The position numbers and the translations under genes are program-made. DNA of 64,000 bases from Pinirhizobacter sp036499745 (lineage in GTDB: Bacteria; Pseudomonadota; Gammaproteobacteria; Xanthomonadales; Rhodanobacteraceae): contig NZ_DASYDG010000010.1 in the NCBI RefSeq assembly GCF_036499745.1, positions 124,001-188,000 on the forward strand, read 5' to 3'. Numbering within the stretch: position 1 is the stretch's first letter; the number at the start of each line of letters is the position of its first letter. This document shows positions 33,215 through 42,793 of the stretch, piece after piece. Below the pieces are notes generated by a model, which was not told the origin of the DNA, did no database searches, and was given only the letters and a program-made list of their open reading frames with translations.

Positions 33215-35050
33215 CTAACTGATGACGGCGGCTTCCAGGCCCTCACGCGACTTCGCGGTGACGCTGGTATACCGGGCGATGCTAAAGGCGGCGTTGACGA
33301 GTGCCACGTGCGAGAAGGCTTGCGGGAAATTGCCCAGCTGCCGTTTGGCCACCGGATCGTATTCCTCGGCCAGCAACCCGACGTCGTTGGCGAGGCCGGC
33401 CAGGCGTGCAAACAGGCGGTTGGCGTCGTCCATGCGGCCGAGCATCACATAGTTCTCCACCAGCCAGAAGCTGCAGGCAAGGAACAGGCCCTCGCCCGGC
33501 GCCAGGCCATCGACACCCGTGGTGGTGTGGTAACGCTTGACCAGGCCGTCCACCAGCAGCTCGCGCTCGATCGCCGCCACGGTATTGGCCACCCTCGCAT
33601 CGTCCGCCGGCACGATGCCGCAGAGTGTCACCAGAAGCAGCGAGGCATCAAGTTCGTCCGAACCGTAGGACTGCACGAAATACTGCCCTTCCGGATGCAC
33701 GCCATGTTCAAGGATCTCCTGGCGCAGTTCATCGGCAAGCCTCGACCATGACGCGCGTTTTTCCGGCAGCAATTGTTCGTTCTCGCTGTCGGCCGATCGC
33801 CGCAGGGCCAGCCAGGCCATCGCCCGGGAATGCACGAAGCAACGAGGACGGCCACGGATCTCCCAGATGCCCTCGTCCGGGTCGTTGAGCACCTTGGCCA
33901 GGTGGTCGATGAAAAGCACCTGCAGGGTGTCGGCGGCATATTCGTGGTCGAAGTCCGTCGGGGCGGTGAAGATGCCAGAGCGGATGGCGTGGTCGAACAC
34001 GCCGACCATCTCGCCGTAGATGTCCATCTGGAACTGCTCGCTGGCGGCGTTGCCGATACGCACGGGCGCGGAATTCTCGTAGCCGGGAAGCCACGGCAGT
34101 TCGTGCTCGTGCATGCGGCGCTCGCCGGCCACGCCGTACATGATCTGGACCTGGTCCGGCGCCCCGGCGATGGCGCGGCGGATCCAGTCGCGCCAGGCGA
34201 CGGCCTCCTCCCGGTAACCGGCGTTCATCAGCGCCGTCAGCACGAAGGTGGCGTCGCGGGCCCAGCAGAATCGGTAGTCCCAATTGCGCTCGCCACCGAT
34301 CGCTTCGGGTAGCGAGGTGGTGGGCGCGGCGATGATGGCTCCCGTGGGAATATACGAAAGCCCCTTCAGGGTGACCAGCGAGCGCTGCACCAGCGGTGCC
34401 CATTCCCCCAGTTCCGGATGGGCACGAGACCAGTTCACCCAGAATGCCTCGGTGGCTTCGAGCGCTTCTTGCACATCACGCGCCTCGGGCGCGGGCAGGT
34501 GCGAGCGACCATATTCGAGTGAGAACGGAATCACGTCGCCGGCGGTTACGGTGAAGGTAGCGACACTGCGCATGTCACGCCCCTGCACGGCCACGGGACT
34601 GCGCCGCACCAGCAGGTCGGGACCGGCGATCGCACGCAGGCTGCCGTCGTCCAGGACCGTGACCCAGGGGATGCTGCGGCCGTAGTCGAAGCGGATCACC
34701 AGCTCCTCCTGCATGTCCACCGAACCCCGGATACCCTCGACGACGCGCATCACGCCGACGCGGTCGCCGTCGACGGGCATGAAGTCGATCACCCGGACCG
34801 CGCCGTCGGCCGTTTCCCAGGTGGTCTGCAGCACCAGCCCGCCGTTGCGATAGCAACGCGAGCTGCTCGCGGCGGGATCCAGCGGCGCCAGCAGCCATCG
34901 GCCGTGCTCGCTGGTGCCGAGGATGGCCGCGAAACATGCGCCTTGGTCGAAGCGGGGCACGCAGAGCCAGTCGATTGAACCATTGCGACAAACCAGGGCA
35001 GCCGACCGGCAATTACCGATCATGGCGTAGTCTTCGATCCGAGCGGCCAA
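33215..35050 (-). CDS. GH15 family glycoside hydrolase (glucoamylase/trehalase-like)
   Basis: 611 residues from a TTG start with an AAGGAAC site 8 bases upstream; the first internal ATG would remove the conserved IEDYAMIGN start. Motifs of bacterial GH15 proteins: IEDYAMIGNCRSAALV, NGSIDWLCVPRFD, GGERNWDYRFCWARDATFVLTAL, and a late GEGLFLACSFWLVENYV in which the Glu is catalytic. No signal peptide, so cytoplasmic. Related bacterial enzymes hydrolyse trehalose or alpha-glucans. Its place 27 bases before zwf suggests that glucose released internally feeds the pentose phosphate or Entner-Doudoroff routes. Confidence 0.88.
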   Translation of the reverse strand: MAARIEDYAMIGNCRSAALVCRNGSIDWLCVPRFDQGACFAAILGTSEHGRWLLAPLDPAASSSRCYRNGGLVLQTTWETADGAVRVIDFMPVDGDRVGVMRVVEGIRGSVDMQEELVIRFDYGRSIPWVTVLDDGSLRAIAGPDLLVRRSPVAVQGRDMRSVATFTVTAGDVIPFSLEYGRSHLPAPEARDVQEALEATEAFWVNWSRAHPELGEWAPLVQRSLVTLKGLSYIPTGAIIAAPTTSLPEAIGGERNWDYRFCWARDATFVLTALMNAGYREEAVAWRDWIRRAIAGAPDQVQIMYGVAGERRMHEHELPWLPGYENSAPVRIGNAASEQFQMDIYGEMVGVFDHAIRSGIFTAPTDFDHEYAADTLQVLFIDHLAKVLNDPDEGIWEIRGRPRCFVHSRAMAWLALRRSADSENEQLLPEKRASWSRLADELRQEILEHGVHPEGQYFVQSYGSDELDASLLLVTLCGIVPADDARVANTVAAIERELLVDGLVKRYHTTTGVDGLAPGEGLFLACSFWLVENYVMLGRMDDANRLFARLAGLANDVGLLAEEYDPVAKRQLGNFPQAFSHVALVNAAFSIARYTSVTAKSREGLEAAVIS

Positions 35051-35137
35051 GGGGCGTTCCTTGCGGGGAGAACGCCGCCCAGTCTAGCGATGTTGATGTA
35101 AGCGCCGCGTGTCTTTGGTCTTTCCTTCCGGTTTCAG

Positions 35138-36775
35138 CTAGCTCATGGCAGGCAGCAGGGCCACCATCGCCCGACCCGTCTCTGTTTCGGCCATTACCAC
35201 TTCGCTTGCTCCCTCCGCCGCCAGGTGCGCGGCGGGCTCCATGTCGTGGGCACGCGCCACGATGAACAGGCCTGGATGCTTCCCACGCGCCACGCGTACG
35301 ACCTCGCCCGACTCGAACGGGTCGGGTATGGTGACGATCAGCGCAACGGCACCGGGCAGGTTCAGCACGTCAAGGACGTCATCGGCCGAGGCCTGGCCGA
35401 GCACCGCTTCCACCCCCTGCCCGCGCAACTCCGCCACACGTTCTTCGACGAGATCCACCACCAGTACCTGGCGACCAGCGACGCGAAGGTCCTGCACCGT
35501 GGCACGGCCCACGCGCCCATAACCCACCACCACCACGTGGCCGCTTTGCCCGGTGGCGACGAACGGGATATCGGTGGCCGCTTCACTGGCTGGTTCCTCG
35601 CGCATGCGATCCAGCCACTTGAACATCAGCGGATTGACCAGGATCGAAACGATCGCCGCGGCCAGCAGGACATCGCGCGCGGTCCCGGTAAGGAACCCAA
35701 GGCTCACGCCAAGGCTGGCAAGGATGAACGAGAACTCCCCGATCTGCGCCAGGCTGATACCGATGGTGATGGCGGTACGCTTTGGCCGTCCGAACGCGCG
35801 CACGATCACATAGGCCACCAGGCCCTTGCCGAGCGTGATGATCAGGAAGGCCGCAAGTACGGTGAGGGGGTGCTCCAACAGCACGTGCCAGTTGAACAGC
35901 ATGCCGATGGATACAAAGAACAACACGGCAAAGGCGTCGCGCAAAGGCAGGGTATCTTCGGCTGCCTGCTGGGCGAGCTTGGATTCGCCCATCATCATGC
36001 CGGCCAGGAATGCTCCCAGCTCGAAGGAGACACCGAACAGTTGCGCCGCACCGAAGGCGATGCCCAGCGCGATCGCCAACACCGCCAGCCGGAACAATTC
36101 GCGCGAACCACGGTGCGCCACGAATTTCAGCAGCCAGGGGATAAAACGTTTGCCCACAATCAGCATCAGGGCCACGAACAGGCCCACCTTGCCCAGGGTC
36201 ATTGCGATGGTCATCCACAGGCTGCGGCCGCCCTGGACCTGCTCGGGCGAACCGACGCTTGCCAGTGCCGGCAGCAGCACCAGTGCCAGCACCATGGCGA
36301 GGTCTTCGACGATCAGCCAGCCCACCGCGATGCGGCCACGAGACGTTTCAAACAGATGGCGCTCTTCCAGCGCCCGTAACAGCACCACTGTGCTTGCCAC
36401 CGACAAGGCCAGGCCGAAGACGAAACCCTGCGCCAGCGGCCAGTCCAGGGCCCAGCCCAAGGCCATGCCCATCGCCGTGGTGGCCGCCATCTGCACGAGG
36501 GCGCCGGGAATGGCCACGGCCTTCACTTCGAGGAGGTCTTTGAGGGAAAAATGCAGCCCTACGCCGAACATCAGCAGGATCACGCCGAGTTCGGCCAGTT
36601 CCTGTGCCAGGTGTGCATTGGCCACATAGCCCGGGGTGAACGGCCCGGCCACCACACCGGCCAGCAGATAACCGGCCAGGGCTGGGAGCTTCAGCCGATG
36701 CGCCGCCATGCCGAAGATGAAAGCCAGAACCAGGCCACCCACCAGGGTGAGGATCAGTGGCTGGGCATCGTGCAT
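35138..36775 (-). CDS. ybaL: CPA2 cation:proton antiporter with TrkA-N domain (YbaL/KefB type)
   Basis: 545 residues, with a GGAGG site. Residues 1-390 form 12-13 membrane helices with the CPA2 motifs LAGYLLAGVVAGPFTPG and FELGAFLAGMMMGES. From about 415 a Rossmann-type RCK_N/TrkA-N domain begins (GHVVVVGYGRVGRATVQDL), with VEAVLGQASADDVL following. Length and domain order fit YbaL, a Kef-like K+/H+ antiporter without the glutathione-sensing accessory gene. It runs in the same direction as the GH15 gene but is separated by about 87 bases. Confidence 0.88.
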   Translation of the reverse strand: MHDAQPLILTLVGGLVLAFIFGMAAHRLKLPALAGYLLAGVVAGPFTPGYVANAHLAQELAELGVILLMFGVGLHFSLKDLLEVKAVAIPGALVQMAATTAMGMALGWALDWPLAQGFVFGLALSVASTVVLLRALEERHLFETSRGRIAVGWLIVEDLAMVLALVLLPALASVGSPEQVQGGRSLWMTIAMTLGKVGLFVALMLIVGKRFIPWLLKFVAHRGSRELFRLAVLAIALGIAFGAAQLFGVSFELGAFLAGMMMGESKLAQQAAEDTLPLRDAFAVLFFVSIGMLFNWHVLLEHPLTVLAAFLIITLGKGLVAYVIVRAFGRPKRTAITIGISLAQIGEFSFILASLGVSLGFLTGTARDVLLAAAIVSILVNPLMFKWLDRMREEPASEAATDIPFVATGQSGHVVVVGYGRVGRATVQDLRVAGRQVLVVDLVEERVAELRGQGVEAVLGQASADDVLDVLNLPGAVALIVTIPDPFESGEVVRVARGKHPGLFIVARAHDMEPAAHLAAEGASEVVMAETETGRAMVALLPAMS

Positions 36776-36824
36776 GGAACCTCCGTGGCGGGCCTTCGGT
36801 TGTCAGACCCCATTATGGCCGCGT

Positions 36825-38627
36825 TTAGCGGTTGAGCACCGCCAGGAAGTCGCGCCCATAGCGCTTGAGCTTGGCCTCGCCCACACCGCTGATCTGGGCC
36901 ATGTCGTCTTCATTGGCGGGCAACGCACGCAACATCGCCAGCAAGGTGGCATCGTGGAAGATCACGTAAGCCGGCACACCGTGCTGCCGGGCAAGTTCGC
37001 CTCGAAGTTTTCGTAGTTCGTCCCACAATTCCTGTTCGGTGGCCTCGATACCCAGGGTGGCTGCGCCTGCCGCGGGTTTGTCTCGCGTCCGGCGACCGCG
37101 GGCGGGACGGATGTCCTCGCGCAACTGAACCGACTGTTCACCCCTTAGCACGGCGCGGCTGTTGTCGGTGAGCCTGAGCGTACCGAACTCACCCTCGGCC
37201 TCGAGCAGGCCCGCTGCCAGGAGCTGACGGAACACCGAACGCCATTGCGTGGCATCGAAGTCCTGGCCGATACCGAAGGTGGTAAGCCGGTCGTGGCCAA
37301 GCGAGGTCATGCGCTCGTTGTCCTGGCCACGGAGGATGTCGATGACGTGCCCGGCACCGAACCGCTGGCCACTGCGGTAGACGGCCGACAGTGCTTTTTG
37401 CGCAGCCACCGTGGCGTCCCACGTTTTCGGCGGCGAAAGGCAATTGTCGCAGTTGCCGCAGGTAGGCGGCGCTGCCTCGCCGAAGGCTTCGAGCAACAGC
37501 GCGCGGCGGCAGCGCGTGGCCTCGGCGTAGGACAGTAGTGATTCGAGCTTCTGCCGCTCTACGCGCTTGCGATCGTCGCCCGCATCGGACTGGGCGATCA
37601 TCTGGCTCATGGTCACCACATCGGCCAGGCCGTAGATCATCCAGGCGTCGGCGGGCAGGCCGTCACGGCCGGCGCGGCCGGTCTCCTGGTAGTAGCCCTC
37701 GACGCTACGGGGCAGATCAAGATGGGCAACGAAACGAACGTCGGGCTTGTCGATACCCATGCCAAAGGCCACGGTGGCCACCATCACCACGCCATCTTCG
37801 CGCAGGAACCGTTGCTGGTTGCGCGTGCGCGTGGCAGCGTCCAGACCCGCATGGTAGGGCAACGCTTCGATGCCGGCGTCGGAAAGCCACGCCGCGGTAT
37901 CTTCCACTTTCCGCCGGCTAAGGCAGTACACGATGCCTGCCTCGCCACGATGCGCGTCGAGGAAATCCTGCACTTGCCGGCGCGGGTTGCCACGCGGTGC
38001 GACGTGGTAGCGGATATTGGGACGGTCGAAACTGGAAAGGAAAACCCGCGCGTCCTGAAGTGACAGGCGCTCGATGATTTCCTCGCGCGTGCGGTGGTCG
38101 GCCGTGGCCGTCAGCGCGATACGGGGTACGTGGGGAAAGCGTTCGTGCAGTACCGCCAGCTGCCGGTATTCAGGTCGGAAGTCGTGACCCCATTGTGATA
38201 CGCAGTGCGCTTCGTCGATGGCGAACAGCGCCACTTCGCTGCGCTCGAGCAATGCAAGGAAGCGCCCCGTGAGCAAGCGTTCGGGCGCCACGTACAACAG
38301 GTTCAGCGAACCTGCGAGGAATTGCCCTTCGACATCGCGTTGTTCCTCGGCCGACAGGCTGGAGTTGAGCACCGCGGCAGCTACCCCGGCCTCGAGGAGG
38401 GCGTCTACCTGGTCCTGCATCAGGGCGATCAACGGCGAAACCACGATGGCCGTGCCCGCGCGCATCAGTGCGGGCACCTGGAAGCACAGGGATTTGCCGC
38501 CACCGGTGGGCATCAGCACCAGGGCGTCGCCGCCTTCGGCGACATGGCCGACGATGGCTTCCTGCTGGCCGCGAAAGCCGGGATAACCGAAGACGGAAGA
38601 AAGGATGTCGTGGGCGGAAGGCTGCAT
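36825..38627 (-). CDS. recQ: ATP-dependent DNA helicase RecQ
   Basis: 600 residues from ATG 38627; a GTG 27 bases upstream keeps the frame but adds an unlikely leader. Domains in order: helicase with FRGQQEAI (motif 0), MPTGGGKSLCFQVPAL (Walker A, about 48-62), DEAH box in AIDEAHCVSQWGHDFRPEY, and QETGRAGRDGLP (motif VI); a zinc-binding RQC region with four Cys (RCRRALLLEAFGE, CGNCDNC); and a C-terminal HRDC domain (LRKLRGELARQHGVPAYVIF). Unwinds DNA 3'-5' in recombination repair. Next to the alkyltransferase-like gene, 46 bases away on the same strand. Confidence 0.95.
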   Translation of the reverse strand: MQPSAHDILSSVFGYPGFRGQQEAIVGHVAEGGDALVLMPTGGGKSLCFQVPALMRAGTAIVVSPLIALMQDQVDALLEAGVAAAVLNSSLSAEEQRDVEGQFLAGSLNLLYVAPERLLTGRFLALLERSEVALFAIDEAHCVSQWGHDFRPEYRQLAVLHERFPHVPRIALTATADHRTREEIIERLSLQDARVFLSSFDRPNIRYHVAPRGNPRRQVQDFLDAHRGEAGIVYCLSRRKVEDTAAWLSDAGIEALPYHAGLDAATRTRNQQRFLREDGVVMVATVAFGMGIDKPDVRFVAHLDLPRSVEGYYQETGRAGRDGLPADAWMIYGLADVVTMSQMIAQSDAGDDRKRVERQKLESLLSYAEATRCRRALLLEAFGEAAPPTCGNCDNCLSPPKTWDATVAAQKALSAVYRSGQRFGAGHVIDILRGQDNERMTSLGHDRLTTFGIGQDFDATQWRSVFRQLLAAGLLEAEGEFGTLRLTDNSRAVLRGEQSVQLREDIRPARGRRTRDKPAAGAATLGIEATEQELWDELRKLRGELARQHGVPAYVIFHDATLLAMLRALPANEDDMAQISGVGEAKLKRYGRDFLAVLNR

Positions 38628-38673
38628 GCCCGGCGATTTTAGCAGGCGGGGCACGGCAACCCGATGTCGGCGT

Positions 38674-39033
38674 TCAACCCCAGATCGCGCGGTCGATATC
38701 CGCGTCCAGCCCGAAATTCACCATCGGCACACGGCCATCGACCACCTTCACGCCTTCCTTGCGCAACCGTCGGCACTGCTCGAGATAACCCCGGGTGCCC
38801 GCGGGGATGCCAATACGACCGTCGGCGCGCAGCACGCGGTGCCACGGCAGGGTGGAGCGATCGGGAGCCTGTCCCAATACCTTGCCGATCAAGCGCGCGC
38901 GGCCGGGAAAGCCTGCACGCTGGGCGATGGCGCCGTAGCTGGCCACGCGCCCGGCGGGAATGGCATAGACGGCATCCCAGATAGCCTGGTTGCGTACGTC
39001 GATGTCGGTGGATTCATCACGTTTCCCGGCCAT
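38674..39033 (-). CDS. Alkyltransferase-like protein (ATL), MGMT homologue without the catalytic Cys
   Basis: 119 residues, corresponding to the DNA-binding domain of O6-alkylguanine-DNA alkyltransferase: VYAIPAGRVASYGAIAQRAG (helix-turn-helix), the Arg finger in GRARLIGKVLG, and the active-site loop. That loop reads PWHRVL where true MGMT enzymes have PCHRV, so Cys is replaced by Trp. This is the defining change of ATL proteins, which bind O6-alkylguanine and pass the lesion to nucleotide excision repair. Start chosen at 39033; longer open frame upstream is antisense to the next gene. Runs toward recQ. Confidence 0.9.
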   Translation of the reverse strand: MAGKRDESTDIDVRNQAIWDAVYAIPAGRVASYGAIAQRAGFPGRARLIGKVLGQAPDRSTLPWHRVLRADGRIGIPAGTRGYLEQCRRLRKEGVKVVDGRVPMVNFGLDADIDRAIWG

Positions 39034-39100
39034 GTCCCGACCCCATTCCAAGGAACGGCAGGTTACCATCGGAGGCACCTTCCAGCCGGACGCACATCCC

Positions 39101-39505
39101 ATGCGCCACTTCGAGGCGGTACGTTCGCACCTGGCTTCCAGCCACGAACTCAAGCACAACGACCCATACCTCATCAGCTTCGATGTGATCGTCGCCGGGG
39201 GCCGCCACCAGGGCATTTATCTCGCGGAACTCGAAGACGACACGGGCCTGCGCTACCTGCGCATTTCCACCCCGGTCGGCCCACTGGCCGGCACCGATGC
39301 CCGGCGCTGCCTGCGTTTTAACTGGGAACAGCGCACCGGGTACCTGGCCTCGGCCGACCTCGACGGCTCGCCCTACCTGCACCTGTGTGAAAACCGGCCC
39401 TACGCCTTGCTCAACGTCGCCGAGCTCGACCGCCTGGTCGGGGAACTGTCCACCCTGGGCGACATCCTGGAGCAGGCCATCGCCTCGGACGAGGACGAGT
39501 TCTAG
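39101..39505 (+). CDS. Hypothetical protein, possible YbjN/T3S-chaperone-like fold
   Basis: 134 residues. The sequence alternates strands and helices (YLISFDVIVAGGRHQGIYLAE, LRYLRISTPVGPLAGT, YLHLCENRPYALLNVAELDR) and ends in a helix with an acidic tail. Strand pairs followed by LRFN and the closing helix recall the YbjN/type III chaperone-like fold, but this is weak. No good ribosome site lies close to the ATG, and an in-frame start further upstream cannot be excluded. Divergent from the ATL gene and convergent with the phosphate permease. Confidence 0.6.
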   Translation: MRHFEAVRSHLASSHELKHNDPYLISFDVIVAGGRHQGIYLAELEDDTGLRYLRISTPVGPLAGTDARRCLRFNWEQRTGYLASADLDGSPYLHLCENRPYALLNVAELDRLVGELSTLGDILEQAIASDEDEF

Positions 39506-39516
39506 CAGGGCTGGCC

Positions 39517-40641
39517 CTACCAGAAACCCTGGGTCAGCAGGACAAGGCCATAGGCCACCAGCGCGGTAACGGGGAGCGTAAGGATCCACGCCCAAACCAT
39601 GCGCTCGACCACCGACCAGCGGATGGCGTTGAGCCGCTTGGCCGCACCCACGCCCATGATCGACGCCGACACGTTATGCGTGGTGGACACCGGGATGCCG
39701 GCGACCGATGCGGCCAGGATCACCGCGGCGGAACTGAATTCCGCGGCAAAGCCATTGATCGGATGGAGCTTGACCATCTTGTGGCCGAGCGTCTTGATGA
39801 TCCGCCAGCCGCCACCGGCGGTACCTGCCGCCATGGTAAGTGCGCAAACCACCTTCACCCACACCGGCACCGGAAACCCGCCATTGGGATCGTGCGGAAT
39901 GCTCAGCCACGAAAGCCATACGGGCAGGTGGTTGAACTGGCCAGCGGCGGTAGCCGACGCCAGGGCCAGGGCGATGATGCCCATGCTTTTCTGCGCATCG
40001 TTCATGCCGTGGGCCAGGCCCATCGCCGAGGCCGAGACGATCTGCGCCTTGCCGAAGAAGCCATTGACGAAGGGCGTGCGGCCGAAACGCCGGGCGAATC
40101 CCTTGCGCGAGGCAAACCAGCCCAGCAGCGCATAGAGGCTACCCATCAGCACGAAGCCGATCACCAGTCCGGCGATTGGCGAGAGCACCATCGGCACGAT
40201 CACTTTGGGGATGACCCCCTTGCCCAGCCACCAGTGCAGCCCCGGCTGCAGCCAGATAATCGAATGAACGCTATTGGCCGACGCTGCCAGCGCAGCGCCA
40301 CAAAGCCCGCCCACCAGTGCGTGGCTGGAGCTTGAGGGCAGGCCCAGCCACCAGGTCAGGAGATTCCACAGCGTGGCACCAAGCAATCCGCAGATCAGCA
40401 GCTGCGGCCCGACGTCGAGCACACCGGTGTTGATCAGGCCGGCGGCAATGGTGGCGGCAACGGCCGTACCCCACAGGGCGCCGGCCAGATTGGTCACCGC
40501 AGCCAGCACCACCGCCTGCCCCGGTGTAAGTACCTTGGTTGCCACCACGGTGGCGATCGAATTGGCTGTGTCGTGGAAACCGTTGATGTAGGTAAAGGCC
40601 AGGGCGATCAGCACCACCGCCAACAGCATGCCAAGGCTCAT
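39517..40641 (-). CDS. pitA: Low-affinity inorganic phosphate transporter, Pit family
   Basis: 374 residues with about ten membrane helices. Both family signature repeats are present: FTYINGFHDTANSIATVVAT near the N-terminus and SASAMGLAHGMNDAQKSMGI in the middle, plus LPSSSSHALVGGL and AGIPVSTTHNVSASIMGVG. PiT proteins import phosphate (as metal-phosphate) with protons. It follows the DUF47 gene by 49 bases on the same strand, the usual pairing. Confidence 0.93.
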   Translation of the reverse strand: MSLGMLLAVVLIALAFTYINGFHDTANSIATVVATKVLTPGQAVVLAAVTNLAGALWGTAVAATIAAGLINTGVLDVGPQLLICGLLGATLWNLLTWWLGLPSSSSHALVGGLCGAALAASANSVHSIIWLQPGLHWWLGKGVIPKVIVPMVLSPIAGLVIGFVLMGSLYALLGWFASRKGFARRFGRTPFVNGFFGKAQIVSASAMGLAHGMNDAQKSMGIIALALASATAAGQFNHLPVWLSWLSIPHDPNGGFPVPVWVKVVCALTMAAGTAGGGWRIIKTLGHKMVKLHPINGFAAEFSSAAVILAASVAGIPVSTTHNVSASIMGVGAAKRLNAIRWSVVERMVWAWILTLPVTALVAYGLVLLTQGFW

Positions 40642-40690
40642 GCGCGCACCTGCGCGGCATTGGGGACGTTCATGGGCACGGTGACGTCCT

Positions 40691-41320
40691 TCAGGAATTC
40701 TTCAAGACGATGGAATAGACGACATTGCCCACGTCACGGCACTTGTCCACGGCCTTTTCGAACAGTTCGAAGAGATCCTTCGCCAGCATCACGCGCAGCG
40801 GGTCGGAGCCTTCGGCGTAGAGCGTGCGGTAGGGCTCCAGCAGCAGGCGGTCGGCCTCGGATTCAAGCGCATTGAGGCTATCGCGCAACTTCTTCACCCG
40901 GTCGATTTTCAGCCCCTTGCGCAACTCGCCGATCATGTCCACCACCACGGAGGCCGACTTCTCCAAAAGGGCTGCCCGCTGATCGAAATCAATGCCTTGA
41001 AGCCGGTCGGCGACAATCACGTAGCGCTCGGCAAATTTCTCGATCGATTTGGGAATCTTGTACAGGGCCGAATTGAGTGCTTCGATATCCTCGCGGTCGA
41101 GCGCGGTAACGAAGGTGTTGACCAGTTCCTCGCCAATCTGGCGGTGCAGGGCTTTCTCGCGGGCGCGGGCGGTGCTGAAGGCGGCCATTACCGGGGCGCG
41201 ATCGGTCTGGATGACCAGTTCGTGCAGGGCGCGGGCACTTTCCCGGGCAGCCTCGGCGCTTTCTTCCAGCAGGCCATAGAACTTATCGCCCTTGCCGAAC
41301 ATAGTTTGCAATGAAAACAT
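40691..41320 (-). CDS. DUF47 (PhoU-like) phosphate transport regulator
   Basis: 209 residues, almost all helical, starting MFSLQTMFGKGDKFYGLLEESAEAA in two characteristic segments, with paired acidic motifs (DREDIEALNSALYKIPKSIE and ESEADRLLLEPYRTLY) that bind metals in PhoU-like proteins. DUF47 proteins usually accompany Pit permeases and modulate phosphate uptake. Upstream gene of the pair; promoter region lies between it and the divergent CorC-like gene. Confidence 0.9.
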   Translation of the reverse strand: MFSLQTMFGKGDKFYGLLEESAEAARESARALHELVIQTDRAPVMAAFSTARAREKALHRQIGEELVNTFVTALDREDIEALNSALYKIPKSIEKFAERYVIVADRLQGIDFDQRAALLEKSASVVVDMIGELRKGLKIDRVKKLRDSLNALESEADRLLLEPYRTLYAEGSDPLRVMLAKDLFELFEKAVDKCRDVGNVVYSIVLKNS

Positions 41321-41467
41321 GTACTTGCGCCTGAAGGTATGGGTGTACGGGTCTCACAAGACAGTTATGTTACAGGAGGCCGCGAGCTGACAATGCGCGG
41401 CTGTTTGTGATCCACCGAACCGCTTGGCCGCTACACTGGGTGGCCTTGCCTCGTGCAAAGTCGAGCA

Positions 41468-42793
41468 ATGCTCAGCGAAATATTCGTCGTCTTCGTCCTG
41501 GCCGTGGTCAACGGCTTCTTCGCCCTCTCCGAGATGGCGATCGTTGCCTCGCGCAAGAGCCGCCTGAAACAGATGGCGCGCGACAGTCGCCGTGCGCGCA
41601 CGGCGCTGAAGCTGGCCGAATCACCCGAACGGTTCCTGTCCACGGTACAGGTGGGCATCACCATTGTGATCCTGGCCACGGGTGCCGCGGCCGGCGACGC
41701 CCTGGGCGCGCACTTCGCCGAGCTGCTGCACAAAGGCGACCCGTCGTGGCTGGCCCCCTACGCACGAGTGATCGGTTGGGCCATGGGCTTCGTACTCAGC
41801 GCCTTCATGCAGATCGTGATCGGCGAACTCGTTCCCAAGCGCGCAGCGCTCGCCGCGCCGGAAAAAGTCGCCTGCGCCATCGCCATCCCGATGCTGGTGC
41901 TCTCGCGGATCTGCCTGCCGTTCGTCTGGCTGGTGAACCACGCAAGCACCCTGATCCTGCGCCTATTCGGCCTGCATCGCATTTCGCGCAGTGCCGCCAG
42001 TGAAGAGGAGATCCGCCTGCTGGTGGCCGAGAGCGCCGAGCAGGGCGTGCTCGACGCCGACGAACGCAACATGGTCAGCCGCGTGCTTCGCCTGGGTGAT
42101 CGCACCGTGGACGGCGTGATGACCCCGCGCAAGCGCATCGCCTGGCTCGACATCGCAGCACCGCGCGAGGAAAACATCCAGGTGATGCGGCAAACGCCGT
42201 ATTCCCGCTACCCGGTGTATCGCGGTGACGAGAGTGACGTGGTGGGCGTGGTGGAGGTCAAGCGCCTGCTGCATCACGTGTCCTTCGGTCAGCAGGATCT
42301 CTTCACCGATATGGTCAAGCCGCTGTTCGTGCCTGCCACGGCGCGCGCGCTCGACCTGATGGATGCCTTCCGCGAAGCAGGCACCTCGATGGCGCTGGTC
42401 GTGGATGAATACGGTGACATCGAGGGCATGGTCACCATCAACAACCTGCTGGCCGCCGTGGTCGGCGCCACCGCACCGAGCGAGAACAACGACGACGTCG
42501 CAGGTCCGATCGTGCGACGCGCCGATGGCAGCTATCTGGTAGATGGCGCATTGCCGGCCGACGACCTGCGCGAGCTGCTGCAGGCCCATGCCCTGCCCCA
42601 CGAGGCCGAGCATGATTACCGCACGGTCGGCGGCATGATGGTGGCGCAGTTCGGCCACATCCCCGCAGTGGGCGAACGCTTCAGCTGGGAAGGCCACGAT
42701 TTCGAAGTACTCGACCTGGACGGTGCCCGCATCGACAAGGTGCTGGTGATACCCGCAGCCAAAGACGACGGCGAGGACGACGGCACCGGCTAG
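41468..42793 (+). CDS. HlyC/CorC family membrane protein with CNNM and CBS domains
   Basis: 441 residues from ATG 41468; a GTG 15 bases upstream is possible. TACACT about 30 bases upstream looks like a -10, so the leader is very short. Domains: a DUF21/CNNM membrane domain (residues 1-190: FVLAVVNGFFALSEMAIVASR, LATGAAAGDAL, QIVIGELVPKRAAL), two CBS domains (VDGVMTPRKRIAWLD and VVDEYGDIEGMVTINNLL), and a C-terminal CorC_HlyC domain (DYRTVGGMMVAQFGHIPAVG). Members act in magnesium/cobalt homeostasis. It overlaps the end of trmJ by 4 bases, tail to tail. Confidence 0.9.
   Translation: MLSEIFVVFVLAVVNGFFALSEMAIVASRKSRLKQMARDSRRARTALKLAESPERFLSTVQVGITIVILATGAAAGDALGAHFAELLHKGDPSWLAPYARVIGWAMGFVLSAFMQIVIGELVPKRAALAAPEKVACAIAIPMLVLSRICLPFVWLVNHASTLILRLFGLHRISRSAASEEEIRLLVAESAEQGVLDADERNMVSRVLRLGDRTVDGVMTPRKRIAWLDIAAPREENIQVMRQTPYSRYPVYRGDESDVVGVVEVKRLLHHVSFGQQDLFTDMVKPLFVPATARALDLMDAFREAGTSMALVVDEYGDIEGMVTINNLLAAVVGATAPSENNDDVAGPIVRRADGSYLVDGALPADDLRELLQAHALPHEAEHDYRTVGGMMVAQFGHIPAVGERFSWEGHDFEVLDLDGARIDKVLVIPAAKDDGEDDGTG

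Noticed and set aside
35225..36379. 384-codon plus-strand frame opposite the YbaL-type antiporter
   Set aside because: Gln/His-rich shadow of hydrophobic codons; no start signal.
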